Below, one piece after another: positions 1-8,898 of a stretch of 64,000 nucleotides of DNA. Origin of the DNA: Alteribacillus persepolensis. GTDB lineage: Bacteria; Bacillota; Bacilli; Bacillales; Marinococcaceae. Each line of letters starts with the position of its first letter. The first letter of the stretch is position 1. A program made the position numbers and the translations under genes. Location: assembly GCF_900099605.1 (NCBI RefSeq), contig NZ_FNDK01000002.1:124001-188000 (forward strand). The letters are read 5' to 3'. The notes below the pieces were generated by a model, which saw only the letters and a list, made by a program, of their open reading frames with translations, was not told where the DNA came from and ran no database searches.

Positions 1-499
1 CAATATCATATCCGGAATTAAGCAGAAGCTTGGCATAGTTCAAAGTTGTCTTTTCGTCTTCTGGGTCTAGTTGATATTGCTGTTCCATCAAGTTAACAGC
101 GTCTTCGACTAATGGCTCAGACGGCTCGCTTGTCCGTTCAACGTGAGCTTGCAGAGCATCCATATAGCGTTGGGAATAAGGGGCTGCGGCTGCTTCTTCT
201 TCCTCCGCACGAAGTTCGCGTAAGTAAATAATGACTTCATTGTAACGGCCATTTTCAATTTCATCTTCCATAATGCTGTTAACATTCGTAGTTGTTAACG
301 ATTCATTACGAAAACGATTGGCTAGCTCCTGAACAATTTCTTCATTGTATGTGAAATTCTCATCCTGATATGCATATGTCTCAGTGTCCACCGCTTCTTC
401 CTGGGCAATATAGCGCTCCATCGCGAGCGTGGAACATCCTGATACAAGGAGCAGACACATCGATAAGCCGATTAGTGTATATGCGTTCTTTAATGTCAT
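1..499 (-). CDS. Partial lipoprotein with TPR-like C-terminal part
   Basis: Reading leftward from the ATG whose first base is 499, an open frame runs off the window edge (166 codons, no stop). The start has an AGGTGA ribosome site. The protein begins with a short hydrophobic segment and a lipobox (LVSGC, Cys about residue 22), so it should be an exported lipoprotein. The mature part is acidic and helical. Its last visible residues (alternating hydrophobic positions around 'TTLNYAKLLLNSGYDI') look like a tetratricopeptide-type helix pair, but this is only a visual impression. Function is not recognised; the C-terminus is missing. It is transcribed divergently from the SLH amidase. Confidence 0.75.
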   Translation of the reverse strand, partial: MTLKNAYTLIGLSMCLLLVSGCSTLAMERYIAQEEAVDTETYAYQDENFTYNEEIVQELANRFRNESLTTTNVNSIMEDEIENGRYNEVIIYLRELRAEEEEAAAAPYSQRYMDALQAHVERTSEPSEPLVEDAVNLMEQQYQLDPEDEKTTLNYAKLLLNSGYDI

Positions 500-820
500 A
501 TTATCACCTGTTTTGTAAGAAGTAACTTCTTTATTTTAAACGATATGCATGTGAAAAGAAAGAAGTGGAAAAAAGGGAAGGTTGTGTTATCAAAAAGATA
601 TATTTGTAATATAATTTTAATCTGAAATAATATATTTTTACTATTTTCGATATTTTTTGGTAAAAACCTAGTTAATCTATGACGAACATGCTATTCTAGT
701 TGGCAGAAGGAGAAATATGGTGAAATTTACCTATTGTTAGGTGGTTTTTGTTTCCTTCGTCATTCAAAACCCCAAAGAGAGAAAGGAGAAGGGGATACAC
801 AGCAAAGAGGAGGATATGCA
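500..820. promoter_or_regulatory. Divergent intergenic region between lipoprotein and SLH amidase
   Basis: This is an AT-rich 320-base spacer between two divergently transcribed genes, so it must hold both promoters. A TATAAT-rich stretch lies near 605-640, but I cannot assign a convincing -35/-10 pair. A strong AGAGGAGG ribosome site (806-813) precedes the TTG start at 821 and decides that start over the upstream in-frame ATG at 734. Confidence 0.4.
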
Positions 821-2497
821 TTGTTAAAGAAAGTTTCATATGTACTGCTAGCTCTGTCTCTTTTGCTTTCCATTGTTCCATCAATTGGGTTAAGTGAAGC
901 AAAAGCGAATGGCGGGTATTCTGATGTAGGCAGCGGTCATTGGGCGTATGATGAAATTATGTACTTGAAGGACAAACGTGTAGCCACGGGAGACGAGACA
1001 GGAAGGTTTCGAACGACCGAATCTCTTAGCCGCGCGCAAGCATCTGTCATGATGACCAATGCGTTGAACGCAGGTGTTCTGAATAGTTCCTCTCCTTCTT
1101 TTTCCGATGTGAACAAAGGATTTTGGGCATACGGCTACATAGAAAGAGCCGCGGAGATGGGTTTTTTCCAAGGCAGAAACGGGGAATTTAACCCAAATGA
1201 CAAAATCAGCAAAGCGCAAGTAGCAGCAATTGTTGCACGAGCTTTTTTTGGACAAGAGTCACAGCACAATAATCAATCCTTACAATATAGTGATATATCA
1301 GAAAGTTTTTGGGCTAACGGTTACATAGCAACATTAGTAGAAAACAATATAATAGAAGATACTGGGGCGTTTGAACCGAACACATCAGCGACCCGGGCTG
1401 AATTTGCTGTTATTTTGGCCAGGGCGATGAATGAAAACTTGCGCATTGGACAACAACCGGATAATGGCGGCAATGTCGATGAAACTCCAGGTGAGAAACC
1501 AGCAGAAGACGATGTGCTCTATGAAGGCGTGGTTCGTGCCAGTACACCATTAAACGTTCGTTCAGGGCCGGGTATGGAGCATAGTGTAATTGATACGCTT
1601 TCTAATGGCACAAGCATCGACGTATATGAAATGGAAGGCGACTGGTTGAAGGTGTATGTCGATAGCCGTCAAGGTTACGTGTACCATAGTTATGTAGACA
1701 AGGCAGACGGGGTAGGATCGGATGACGGCCAAAAACCTGCAGAGCCTATTTCAAAAGGCAAAGTAACAGCATCTAAGCTAATGGTCCGCTCTGGTCCGAG
1801 TGCAAGCTATGACAGCATTGGCAGCCTGAGTGCAGGCGAAGTTGTGGATATTTATGAACAAACAAATGGCAGCTGGGTCTTAATTAAATACAATGGAGAT
1901 TGGGCTTATACACACAGCGGCTATATGAAAGAAAAGGGTATCGGCGAGAGCGTGTTAAACGGCAAGACAATCGTTATTGATGCCGGCCACGGCGGGCATG
2001 ACCCGGGTGCACAAGCAAACGGATTAGTTGAGAAGAATGTTGTTCTGTCCGTTGCTCTTAGCGTAGAAGACTTGTTAGAAAATGACGGTGTAAATGTGGT
2101 GATGACACGCGATGATGATACGTTTGTTTCATTAAGCGGCCGCGTCAATATTGCTGAAAGAGCAAATGCCGATTCGTTTGTCAGCATTCACGCAAATGCT
2201 GCAACACCAGCCGCAGAAGGGGCAGAAACTTTTTATGATAGTTCTCATCAGGCGAAAGAAAGCCGTGAACTTGCATCAGCTATCCAAGACCGTCTCGTCA
2301 AAGATACGGGAATGAGTTACCGCCGTGTAGCCAACACTGGATTTTATGTAATCAAAAATACAACGATGCCAAGTACGTTAATTGAGCTAGGATTTTTAAC
2401 GAACAGTCGTGATGCACAACGTATGAAACAGGCAGGTTACACGGATAAAGCGGCAAGGGCCGTATATAACGGCATAAAAGATTACTATGAATGGTAA
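821..2497 (+). CDS. SLH-anchored N-acetylmuramoyl-L-alanine amidase (SLH x3, SH3b x2, Amidase_3)
   Basis: Cell-wall hydrolase that should cleave the MurNAc-L-alanine amide bond of peptidoglycan. A TTG start at 821 follows AGAGGAGG, giving 558 residues that begin with a signal peptide ending near 'SEAKA'. Domain order: three SLH repeats (about 30-205), two bacterial SH3 repeats with the 'LNVRSGPG' and 'LMVRSGPS' signatures (about 235-365), and a C-terminal zinc amidase (about 375-555). The amidase shows 'IDAGHGGHDPGA', 'FVSIHANA' and 'TLIELGFLTN', which carry the zinc ligands and catalytic Glu. SLH repeats bind pyruvylated wall polymer, consistent with csaB at 4708. LytC-like in function but SLH-anchored. 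An in-frame ATG at 734 is upstream of the ribosome site and is not preferred. Confidence 0.93.
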   Translation: MLKKVSYVLLALSLLLSIVPSIGLSEAKANGGYSDVGSGHWAYDEIMYLKDKRVATGDETGRFRTTESLSRAQASVMMTNALNAGVLNSSSPSFSDVNKGFWAYGYIERAAEMGFFQGRNGEFNPNDKISKAQVAAIVARAFFGQESQHNNQSLQYSDISESFWANGYIATLVENNIIEDTGAFEPNTSATRAEFAVILARAMNENLRIGQQPDNGGNVDETPGEKPAEDDVLYEGVVRASTPLNVRSGPGMEHSVIDTLSNGTSIDVYEMEGDWLKVYVDSRQGYVYHSYVDKADGVGSDDGQKPAEPISKGKVTASKLMVRSGPSASYDSIGSLSAGEVVDIYEQTNGSWVLIKYNGDWAYTHSGYMKEKGIGESVLNGKTIVIDAGHGGHDPGAQANGLVEKNVVLSVALSVEDLLENDGVNVVMTRDDDTFVSLSGRVNIAERANADSFVSIHANAATPAAEGAETFYDSSHQAKESRELASAIQDRLVKDTGMSYRRVANTGFYVIKNTTMPSTLIELGFLTNSRDAQRMKQAGYTDKAARAVYNGIKDYYEW

Positions 2498-2510
2498 TAG
2501 TGATGACATT

Positions 2511-2554
2511 CCCACTAAAAGCGTTGCCGAAACCTTTTGGTGGGTTTTTCTTTT
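2511..2554 (+). terminator. Rho-independent terminator of SLH amidase
   Basis: Stem CCCACTAAAAG / CTTTTGGTGGG (one G-T wobble) followed directly by TTTTTCTTTT, 13 bases after the amidase stop codon. Confidence 0.9.
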
Positions 2555-2957
2555 AGCCGTATGAGATAATTTCTGTAAAAAAGGTTCTAGAACGTTTGGT
2601 GAAGGTGTCAGCAGCTCCTTCTTTCTAGCTGGATGACTCTGCAGCTGCTGCTTGTGCCTGGACTGCTGTCGATCAGGTCATCGATGAGAAAAAATCAGCT
2701 TGTTGCTGAATTATTATGGCAGAAGCTGCCGTTTTTCTTATCCTTCTATCCTTTGCAAAGGTGAATGTCCTGAACGTGTAATGGAACACCGGTGTGTTCA
2801 CCCTGACATTTGAACTAGGACCTAAAAATATAGATTTTCTATGGCGTTCACTTACTTGAAAAAAATGGTAGAATAAAAGAAGTTGTTTGAAAGATAGTCA
2901 AAAACAGGAATAAGAGGTGTAGAGTACGGTTTGAACCGTTGGACAGGGGGCGAAGAT
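2555..2957 (+). promoter_or_regulatory. Intergenic region with nested inverted repeat and likely promoter of CAP gene
   Basis: No gene is visible. At 2764-2810 nested inverted repeats occur: outer arms AATGTC/GACATT, then TGAAC/GTTCA, with the near-palindrome GAACACCGGTGTGTTC inside. A possible sigma-A promoter follows, TTCACT and TAGAAT with about 16 bases between them, around 2848-2876. The hairpin could be an operator or a remnant repeat; nothing in the sequence decides. Confidence 0.4.
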
Positions 2958-4457
2958 ATGGTAAAAAAATTAGCTCTGGCAATTAGCATCTTATCTATTA
3001 TGCTATGGATCGCTTTACCGCTTCACGCAGAAGAATCAATATTTTCTGATGTAGATGAATCATTTTGGGCTGCTGATGAAATTTCTTATATTGCACAACA
3101 AGATATTGTACACGGGTATGATGACAGTACTTTTCGTCCGGCCAATCATGTTAACCGCGCACAAACAGCTGCGATGATAGCCCGTGCGCTTGATTTAGAA
3201 ACACCGCGCGAAAGCAGTCAGGTGTTTCATGACGTTGATGAAAGCCATGCTATGTATGATTCTATTACTGCTGTAGCAGAAGCTGGTATTATGAATGGAA
3301 GCGATGGCCATTTTCGTCCGCATGAACCGTTAACCCGTGCGCAAATGGCTGTTATTTTATCAGGAGCATTTCAGCTGACGGCAGAGGAAGAAGTAACTTT
3401 CTCAGATATTAAAAAAAGCTACTGGGCACACGATGCCATTCAAAACCTGGCTGCTAACAGGCTGACCAGCGGACACGCTGATGGCTCGTTTGGGCCGGGG
3501 GAAAAAACGACACGAGCTCAATTTTCCGTGTTTCTAGCACGAGCAATGAATGAGAGTTTTCGTGTAGAAACAATTAACCAGCCGCCCTCTGATGTAGATA
3601 GTGAAAGAGAAGCTTGGCATTTTCGCGGGATAACATTGGGAGATTCGCTGGATACACTGACAAACGTTCTGGGGGAGCCTGAATCCATTGAAACAAGCCG
3701 CTACGGATTCGATTGGTATATTTATCACAATGCTTACAATGATTATGTTCAATTTGGCGTTCAGGACAATAAGGTTGTGGCAGTGTATTGTAACCAAGAT
3801 ATATGGTCAGACCATTATGGGCTTGGCATTGATGATTACAAAGAAGACGTATCGAATGCTTATGGAGAGCCATTATCGTACATTACGAAAAATGACTCTC
3901 ATTACAGCGTAGAAAGTGATACATCTGGTACGTATAAAGGCAGCGGCCGTTACACGACGTTTTTCTATGATGCCCATCGAAATCACCGAATCATGGCGGT
4001 TCTTCTCATCAATTCAAGCATAGAAGAATCATTTGATCAGTATTACGCAACACCAACCAAAGAAAGAAAAGAAAGCTTTGAGCGGCAAGTGTTTCACCTC
4101 GCTAATGCCCAGCGCAAGCGGTACGGTGAATCTGTGCTGGAGTGGGACGATACGGCGTCACAAACAGCTCGTGCCCACAGTGCGGATATGGCTGGCAATA
4201 GCTTTTTTGAACACACCAATTTAGACGGCCAAAGTCCTTTCGATCGGATGAGCGAAAATGGAATAACGTTTTATAACGCAGCTGAAAATATTGCCTATGG
4301 ACAAGTGAGTCCGATATTTGCCCATGCCGGCTGGATGAATTCAAAAAGTCACCGTGATTCATTATTAGGACCTTATGAGCGGCTGGGTGTTGGTGTGGCA
4401 TTTGATGAAGTGCGAAAACAACCATATTATACACAAAACTTTTATACACCGATGTAG
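2958..4457 (+). CDS. SLH-anchored CAP/SCP-domain exoprotein
   Basis: Start taken at the ATG after CAGGGGGCG; a start at 2931 is also open but lacks a ribosome site. The 499-residue product has a signal peptide ending near 'LHAEE', three SLH repeats (about 28-205), a CAP-associated N-terminal domain (about 220-360, with paired 'GITLGD' and 'GLGIDDYKEDV' modules) and a C-terminal YkwD-type CAP/SCP domain (about 370-499; 'FHLANAQRKRYG', 'ARAHSADMA', 'AENIAYG', 'KSHRDSLLG'). CAP proteins of this type are secreted; their enzymatic role is unsettled. Domain order parallels the upstream amidase, so both should sit on the same pyruvylated wall polymer. Confidence 0.88.
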   Translation: MVKKLALAISILSIMLWIALPLHAEESIFSDVDESFWAADEISYIAQQDIVHGYDDSTFRPANHVNRAQTAAMIARALDLETPRESSQVFHDVDESHAMYDSITAVAEAGIMNGSDGHFRPHEPLTRAQMAVILSGAFQLTAEEEVTFSDIKKSYWAHDAIQNLAANRLTSGHADGSFGPGEKTTRAQFSVFLARAMNESFRVETINQPPSDVDSEREAWHFRGITLGDSLDTLTNVLGEPESIETSRYGFDWYIYHNAYNDYVQFGVQDNKVVAVYCNQDIWSDHYGLGIDDYKEDVSNAYGEPLSYITKNDSHYSVESDTSGTYKGSGRYTTFFYDAHRNHRIMAVLLINSSIEESFDQYYATPTKERKESFERQVFHLANAQRKRYGESVLEWDDTASQTARAHSADMAGNSFFEHTNLDGQSPFDRMSENGITFYNAAENIAYGQVSPIFAHAGWMNSKSHRDSLLGPYERLGVGVAFDEVRKQPYYTQNFYTPM

Positions 4458-4466
4458 TATTTCATT

Positions 4467-4502
4467 CCGCTGTCTTTTTATTGGAAAAGACGGCGGTTTT
4501 TG
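4467..4502 (+). terminator. Terminator after CAP-domain gene
   Basis: Stem CCGCTGTCTTTT / AAAAGACGGCGG with one G-T wobble, followed by TTTTT. Confidence 0.9.
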
Positions 4503-4574
4503 CCTGATTTGAGGAGTTTTTCATATTAGTGGTGCTCTCATTGGATTTGACATGAAATCGAAACTAGTCGAGCA

Positions 4575-4650
4575 GACACTCGGAGTGTATAATAAAAGGG
4601 ATGGAAATCGTTTCTATGCTGCGTGTCTGTTTGAACAGCCGGCACGCAGC
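4575..4650 (+). promoter_or_regulatory. csaB leader: -10 element and 5' UTR hairpin
   Basis: A TATAAT at 4588-4593 has no good -35 partner at 17 bases; the small palindrome ACACT-CGG-AGTGT overlaps its upstream side. About 25 bases downstream, 4618-4650 forms a hairpin with perfect 8-bp outer arms GCTGCGTG/CACGCAGC and inner CTGTT/AACAG arms. No T-run follows, so it is not a simple terminator. It may stabilise or regulate the long csaB leader. Confidence 0.45.
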
Positions 4651-4707
4651 ATTGTCTTGCATGAGAAGAGTACAATAATTTGAAGAAAAGGTTAGGTACG
4701 TATACAT

Positions 4708-5841
4708 ATGAAAGTTGGAATTATTGGAAACTACGGCCATAACAATAATGGAGATGAAGCGATTTTATCCGGGCTTCTTCATCAATTAACGACTTTTGGG
4801 CAAGTGGACAAAGAAGATATTGTCGTATTCAGCAATACCCCGTCTAATACAGAATCAAGGCACGGTGTGAAGGCAGTTCCGCTTTTATATAAAGAAGGAA
4901 GTTTGGTGAACTCGGCGTTACAAACGATACGAAAAAGCCGCCGTGTTATGAAAGAACTAGATTTGCTTATCATTGGCGGCGGTGGTCTTTTAATGGATAT
5001 GTATAAGCGCGACGCACCGTTATATAGTGTCCTTGGATTGACAGGAAAGTACAGCGGGTGTCGTGTTGCTGTTCATGGTGTAGGGGCAGGCCCTATCAAC
5101 ACTAAAGCTGGTATGTTTTTTATAAAAAAACTTGTCAATGCGTCTTTTTCTACAGCTGTACGCGATGAAAAATCAAAGAAACTATTACAGGATATTGGCG
5201 TCCAAAAGGATATAGATGTTATTTATGACCCAGCATTTTCGGTGCCTGTGCAAAAGCCGCACGTGCCAACAGATCAAATCAAAAGAATAGGAGTGACGGC
5301 AGTCCCGTATTTTAGTGATGAATACTGGCCGACACCAGATAGTGCGAAGTATGATGCATACGTTCGCGGCATGGCCTCATCGCTGGATTGGCTCATTTCA
5401 AACAAAAATATCCAGGTGACGTTTTTTTCGACGAAGTTTCCCGAAGATGTTAAAGTCACCGTTGATATTGCTGCCAAAATGGAATATTCACAGAGCGTAC
5501 ATATTATCGAAGACAATTTACCTCCAGAAAAGATTATTAAAGTAGCTGCTGCTCAAGACATGGTGATTGGCACTCGGCTGCATTCCTTAATTCTCTCGGT
5601 AAACGCCAAAACTCCGGTTATCGGAGTTGAGTATCATAAAAAAGTAAAGGATTTTATGCAAATGATGGATAAAAACGACTATTCCGTAGCGATAGATGAA
5701 CTGCTCGATCAAGAACATGGTATTGTATCCGCTTTTGAACGAGCGGAAAACAACTGGAACAGCCTGCAGACAAATATCGCCTCTGTTTCAAATGACTTGC
5801 GGCATAAAGCAAACGAGGGCATGAAGCTGTTAGGTTTTTAA
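4708..5841 (+). CDS. csaB: Polysaccharide pyruvyl transferase CsaB
   Basis: Transfers pyruvate from phosphoenolpyruvate to the secondary cell-wall polymer, creating the ketal-modified sugar that SLH domains bind. The 377-residue product starts 'MKVGIIGNYGHNNNGDEAIL' and carries the GT-B-like pyruvyltransferase pattern: 'LLIIGGGGLLMD' near residue 90, 'HGVGAGPINTKAG' near 128, and the C-terminal 'GTRLHSLI' (about 288-296) whose His and Arg are conserved in the family. The start has only a weak AGGTTAGG site. Its position between SLH proteins and polymer-synthesis genes supports the call. It is the first gene of the run to 13047. Confidence 0.93.
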   Translation: MKVGIIGNYGHNNNGDEAILSGLLHQLTTFGQVDKEDIVVFSNTPSNTESRHGVKAVPLLYKEGSLVNSALQTIRKSRRVMKELDLLIIGGGGLLMDMYKRDAPLYSVLGLTGKYSGCRVAVHGVGAGPINTKAGMFFIKKLVNASFSTAVRDEKSKKLLQDIGVQKDIDVIYDPAFSVPVQKPHVPTDQIKRIGVTAVPYFSDEYWPTPDSAKYDAYVRGMASSLDWLISNKNIQVTFFSTKFPEDVKVTVDIAAKMEYSQSVHIIEDNLPPEKIIKVAAAQDMVIGTRLHSLILSVNAKTPVIGVEYHKKVKDFMQMMDKNDYSVAIDELLDQEHGIVSAFERAENNWNSLQTNIASVSNDLRHKANEGMKLLGF

Positions 5842-5864
5842 GCTGAATGCTCTACAAGATAAGC

Positions 5865-5895
5865 GCAGCATTTTATGCTTTCTTATCTACATGAA
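5865..5895 (+). repeat. Intergenic hairpin between csaB and polymerase
   Basis: Nested arms AGATAAG/CTTATCT and AGCAT/ATGCT form a compact hairpin just after csaB. Only short A/T tracts follow, so it may attenuate rather than end transcription, or protect the csaB 3' end. Confidence 0.45.
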
Positions 5896-5949
5896 AACAA
5901 AGCCGCAGCATGTGCCAACGGCAAATAGCTGCGCATTTTAAAAATAGCA

Positions 5950-7311
5950 ATGAATGGTGTGACAATCGTTATGTTTAATCGCTATCTGCCATTGGAAAAA
6001 GCAAATCAATTCCTTCTCTTAGCAACAACGTTTATCGTAGTCTGGACTTCTTTTGAATTACTTTTTACACGTGTATGGAATAATTGGCTGCCAATTGTGC
6101 CAAGTTTGTTAGGTTATGCAACCGAAGGACTGCTTATTATCATGGCAGCGGTTGTGCTGTTTCATCCAGACATTGGAAGGCGGCATTTGCTGACAAAATG
6201 GCAAAACCCTTTAAATAAAAGCTTGTTGATTTTCGCAGGATTTGTGTTGTTTAGTCTATTTGTTAATAACGTTCCATTTGCTCAAGGAATTTTTGGGGTG
6301 CGCGCTATCTTTCAATTTTTAGTCTTGTTTTTCATTCTGTTAGCGATTGATATCCCGAAACGCTGGGTCAAACAGCTTTTTCATATTATCTTAGGCCTTG
6401 GTGTGATGCAGGCAGTTATTGGTATTTTCCAAATTATATACAGAGTGCCGCTGCCTTTAAGAAACACAGAGCAGCGCCGCAGCATTTCAATTGGGGAAGA
6501 AATTCGAGCATTTGGCTTAATGGATTCAAGCAACACGCTCGGCGGTTATTTGGTGGCTGTACTGCTGCTTTTAGTGATGTATATGTTTGTCTACCGCAGC
6601 CAGCTGACAAAAAAACATTGGGTGATTTATACCGTTATCGGTTTCATTCTGCTGACTGGTCTCGGCCTGACTTTTTCACGACAGGCATTTCTGGCACTGA
6701 TTGCCTGTTTTGGTCTTATCGGCCTCATCTTTCGAAAAAACAAAGCCTTTCGCATTATGCTGTATACAGCGGTCGGTTTGTTTGTTGTATTTGCCGTCGG
6801 TTATGGGCTGGCGCTTATGCTTTTCGAAGGGTTTGCACAGCGTAACATGTACACACTCGATTTATCGAAAAACTACCGTTACCTCATCGTTTTGAGCGGG
6901 CTGCTCGTTCTGACATTCAGTCCGGTATTTGGGGTAGGACCTGGGATGTTTGGCAGCAACGCAGCATTTGTGTTCAACTCTCCATTTCACCAATTTATGC
7001 ATGAAGATTTACCAAGCACAATGACAACCGTGGATAATAATGCGTTGTACGTCTTAGTGGAGTACGGCATTATTGGGGTCATTCTCCTCGGGCTTATTGC
7101 TTGGTCTGTGTTAAAAACCAGCGGGAAAATGGCTGCAGCAGCGGATTTGAAACAAAGATGGATGGGTCTCTTTATTATTTCCTTTAGTGTCGCATGGGTT
7201 TGTATGGGACTGTTATCAACAGCTTGGGAAAATCATCAAATTGCTTTATTTTTCTGGCTCTTTTTAGGTATTGGATGTAACTGGCGGAAACGTCAGCAAA
7301 CGGAGGAATGA
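5950..7311 (+). CDS. O-antigen ligase/polymerase-type (Wzy/WaaL) membrane protein
   Basis: Integral membrane protein of 453 residues with about ten hydrophobic segments. It has the family's large extracytoplasmic loop in the C-terminal half, containing 'LTFSPVFGVGPGMFG' (the usual GVGPG-like patch) and a His-rich stretch (FHQFMHED). Such proteins polymerise or ligate lipid-linked oligosaccharides outside the membrane. The start is uncertain: neither ATG 5950 nor ATG 5971 has a strong ribosome site. The neighbouring glycosyltransferases, flippase and Ugd make a TuaE-like or SCWP polymerase role plausible. The exact polymer cannot be read from sequence. Confidence 0.82.
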   Translation: MNGVTIVMFNRYLPLEKANQFLLLATTFIVVWTSFELLFTRVWNNWLPIVPSLLGYATEGLLIIMAAVVLFHPDIGRRHLLTKWQNPLNKSLLIFAGFVLFSLFVNNVPFAQGIFGVRAIFQFLVLFFILLAIDIPKRWVKQLFHIILGLGVMQAVIGIFQIIYRVPLPLRNTEQRRSISIGEEIRAFGLMDSSNTLGGYLVAVLLLLVMYMFVYRSQLTKKHWVIYTVIGFILLTGLGLTFSRQAFLALIACFGLIGLIFRKNKAFRIMLYTAVGLFVVFAVGYGLALMLFEGFAQRNMYTLDLSKNYRYLIVLSGLLVLTFSPVFGVGPGMFGSNAAFVFNSPFHQFMHEDLPSTMTTVDNNALYVLVEYGIIGVILLGLIAWSVLKTSGKMAAAADLKQRWMGLFIISFSVAWVCMGLLSTAWENHQIALFFWLFLGIGCNWRKRQQTEE

Positions 7312-7315
7312 ATCG

Positions 7316-8425
7316 ATGCGGATTTTAGTAATTAGCAATATGTACCCATCGCATGAAGCGCCAACGTTTGGCATTTTTGTAAAAAATCAAGTGGAAGCCC
7401 TTGTTAAACAAGGAAATCACGTAGATGTTGCCGCGATTACGAACCCAAAAATGGGAAAGAAGAATGTGCTCCACAAGTACAGCACATGGCTGTTACAAGC
7501 AGGACGAGGGCTTCTTGCACGCAAAAGCAGCTATGACATCGTTCATGCTCATTATGCGTTTCCATCTGGAATGATGGCGCGCTGGTTTAAGCGCCGCTTT
7601 AATATCCCTTATGTTGTTACTTGTCATGGAGGCGACCTGAATAAAATGGCCAAGAAAGGCCGTTTTTTTCGGAAGCAAACCGAACGCATTTTACAAGAAG
7701 CATCACATGTTATAGCGGTAGGTCGTGATTTGGAAGAACAAGTGATTCACGATTTTCACGTTCCAAAAGACAAAGTATCTGTTTTTAGCATGGGAGTGGA
7801 CCAGAACGTGTTTCACCCGCGTGGAAGCTCGGTTCGCAGCCAGCTTGAATTATCTGATAATCAAAAGCATGTGCTCTATGTTGGAAATATTATTGAAGAA
7901 AAAGGGATCGCTGATTTAGTAGAAGCGCTGGCGCTGCTTCGACAGCATGTTCCTGAAGTGATTCTGCACGTGGTAGGCCAGCCAAAACAAGCCGAATATT
8001 TTGCCAGCCTTACCCGGCGAATCGAGACACTGCAGCTTAGCGGGCATATTCACTTTCACGGGGCTAAGCCGCAATCAGAAGTTGCTGATTGGATGAGTGC
8101 AGCTGATGTGTTTGTCCTTCCCTCTCATACCGAAGGGTTTGGGTTAGTAGCAGTGGAAGCAATGGCTTGTGCTACTCCGGTCGTAGGCACGGAAGTCGGC
8201 GGCTTAACGCATCTTTTAAGTGACGGGGCCGGCGTTGCGGCAGAACCGAAGAATCCGTCGTCTTTAGCTGATTCAATCGAACAAGTGTTAAGCAATGACG
8301 TTCTGCGGCAGCGCCTCATAAAAGCGGGACAGCAAAAAGCAGCCGCAAATGATGCAGAACAAATTACAAAAAATGTGCTCTCTATCTATAAACAAGCACA
8401 GCAAAAGCAAGGTGAGAGACAGTGA
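7316..8425 (+). CDS. GT4-family glycosyltransferase
   Basis: Cytoplasmic GT-B sugar transferase of the GT4 (RfaG/WbuB) family. The start at 7316 follows GGAGGA and gives 369 residues; an upstream in-frame ATG at 7271 lies inside the polymerase gene and is not preferred. The N-terminal domain has 'MRILVISNMYPSHEAPTFG', then 'HAHYAFPSGMMA' and 'VTCHGGDLN'. The C-terminal domain has 'LYVGNIIEEKGI', 'FHGAKPQSEVADWM' and the Glu-x7-Glu signature in 'EGFGLVAVEAMA', which binds the nucleotide sugar. It begins five bases after the polymerase stop and overlaps the next gene by four bases, so the genes are translationally coupled. Substrate unknown; TuaC-like role possible. Confidence 0.92.
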   Translation: MRILVISNMYPSHEAPTFGIFVKNQVEALVKQGNHVDVAAITNPKMGKKNVLHKYSTWLLQAGRGLLARKSSYDIVHAHYAFPSGMMARWFKRRFNIPYVVTCHGGDLNKMAKKGRFFRKQTERILQEASHVIAVGRDLEEQVIHDFHVPKDKVSVFSMGVDQNVFHPRGSSVRSQLELSDNQKHVLYVGNIIEEKGIADLVEALALLRQHVPEVILHVVGQPKQAEYFASLTRRIETLQLSGHIHFHGAKPQSEVADWMSAADVFVLPSHTEGFGLVAVEAMACATPVVGTEVGGLTHLLSDGAGVAAEPKNPSSLADSIEQVLSNDVLRQRLIKAGQQKAAANDAEQITKNVLSIYKQAQQKQGERQ

Positions 8426-8898
8426 GCAAAAAGCGAAAAAAAGTATTATTTATTTCTTCTGTTGGCGGACATTTGACGCAGCTCATGCAGCTAAAGCCGC
8501 TTTTTCAGCAATACGACTATTATCTTGTCACGGAAAAAACAGAAGTCACTGCTTCTATGAAAAAAGAGCACCCTATGTCTTTTCTCGTCTATGGTGCACG
8601 CAACTATCCAATTAGCTATCTGTTTAAGTTTTCGTTTAACTGTTTAAAGTCACTGGGGATTTTCTTGAAAGAACGTCCGGATGTTGTTGTAACAACAGGT
8701 GTACATACAGCAGTACCGATGTGTTACATTGCTAAGCTTTTTCGGAAAAAAGTAGTTTTCATTGAAAGTTTTGCAAAAACGTCGTCACCGACACTGTCGG
8801 GCCGGCTTGTTTATCCGATTGCCGATTTGTTTATCGTGCAATGGGAAACGATGCTTAAACATTATCCAAAAGCAGTACATGGGGGGTCCATCTATTGA
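8422..8898 (+). CDS. Alg14/PssD-like membrane subunit of split glycosyltransferase
   Basis: 158 residues starting at a GTG that overlaps the preceding stop (GTGA). Begins 'KKVLFISSVGGHLTQL', the N-terminal Rossmann half typical of Alg14, PssD and Cps14F proteins. A hydrophobic stretch (about 60-105, including 'PDVVVTTGVHTAVPMCYIA') and 'VVFIESFAKTSSPTLSGRL' match the family. In known systems this subunit anchors the catalytic partner to the membrane. The next gene overlaps its stop by four bases and encodes the matching C-terminal half, so the pair should act as one GT-B enzyme adding the second sugar to a lipid-linked acceptor. Confidence 0.88.
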   Translation: MSKKRKKVLFISSVGGHLTQLMQLKPLFQQYDYYLVTEKTEVTASMKKEHPMSFLVYGARNYPISYLFKFSFNCLKSLGIFLKERPDVVVTTGVHTAVPMCYIAKLFRKKVVFIESFAKTSSPTLSGRLVYPIADLFIVQWETMLKHYPKAVHGGSIY

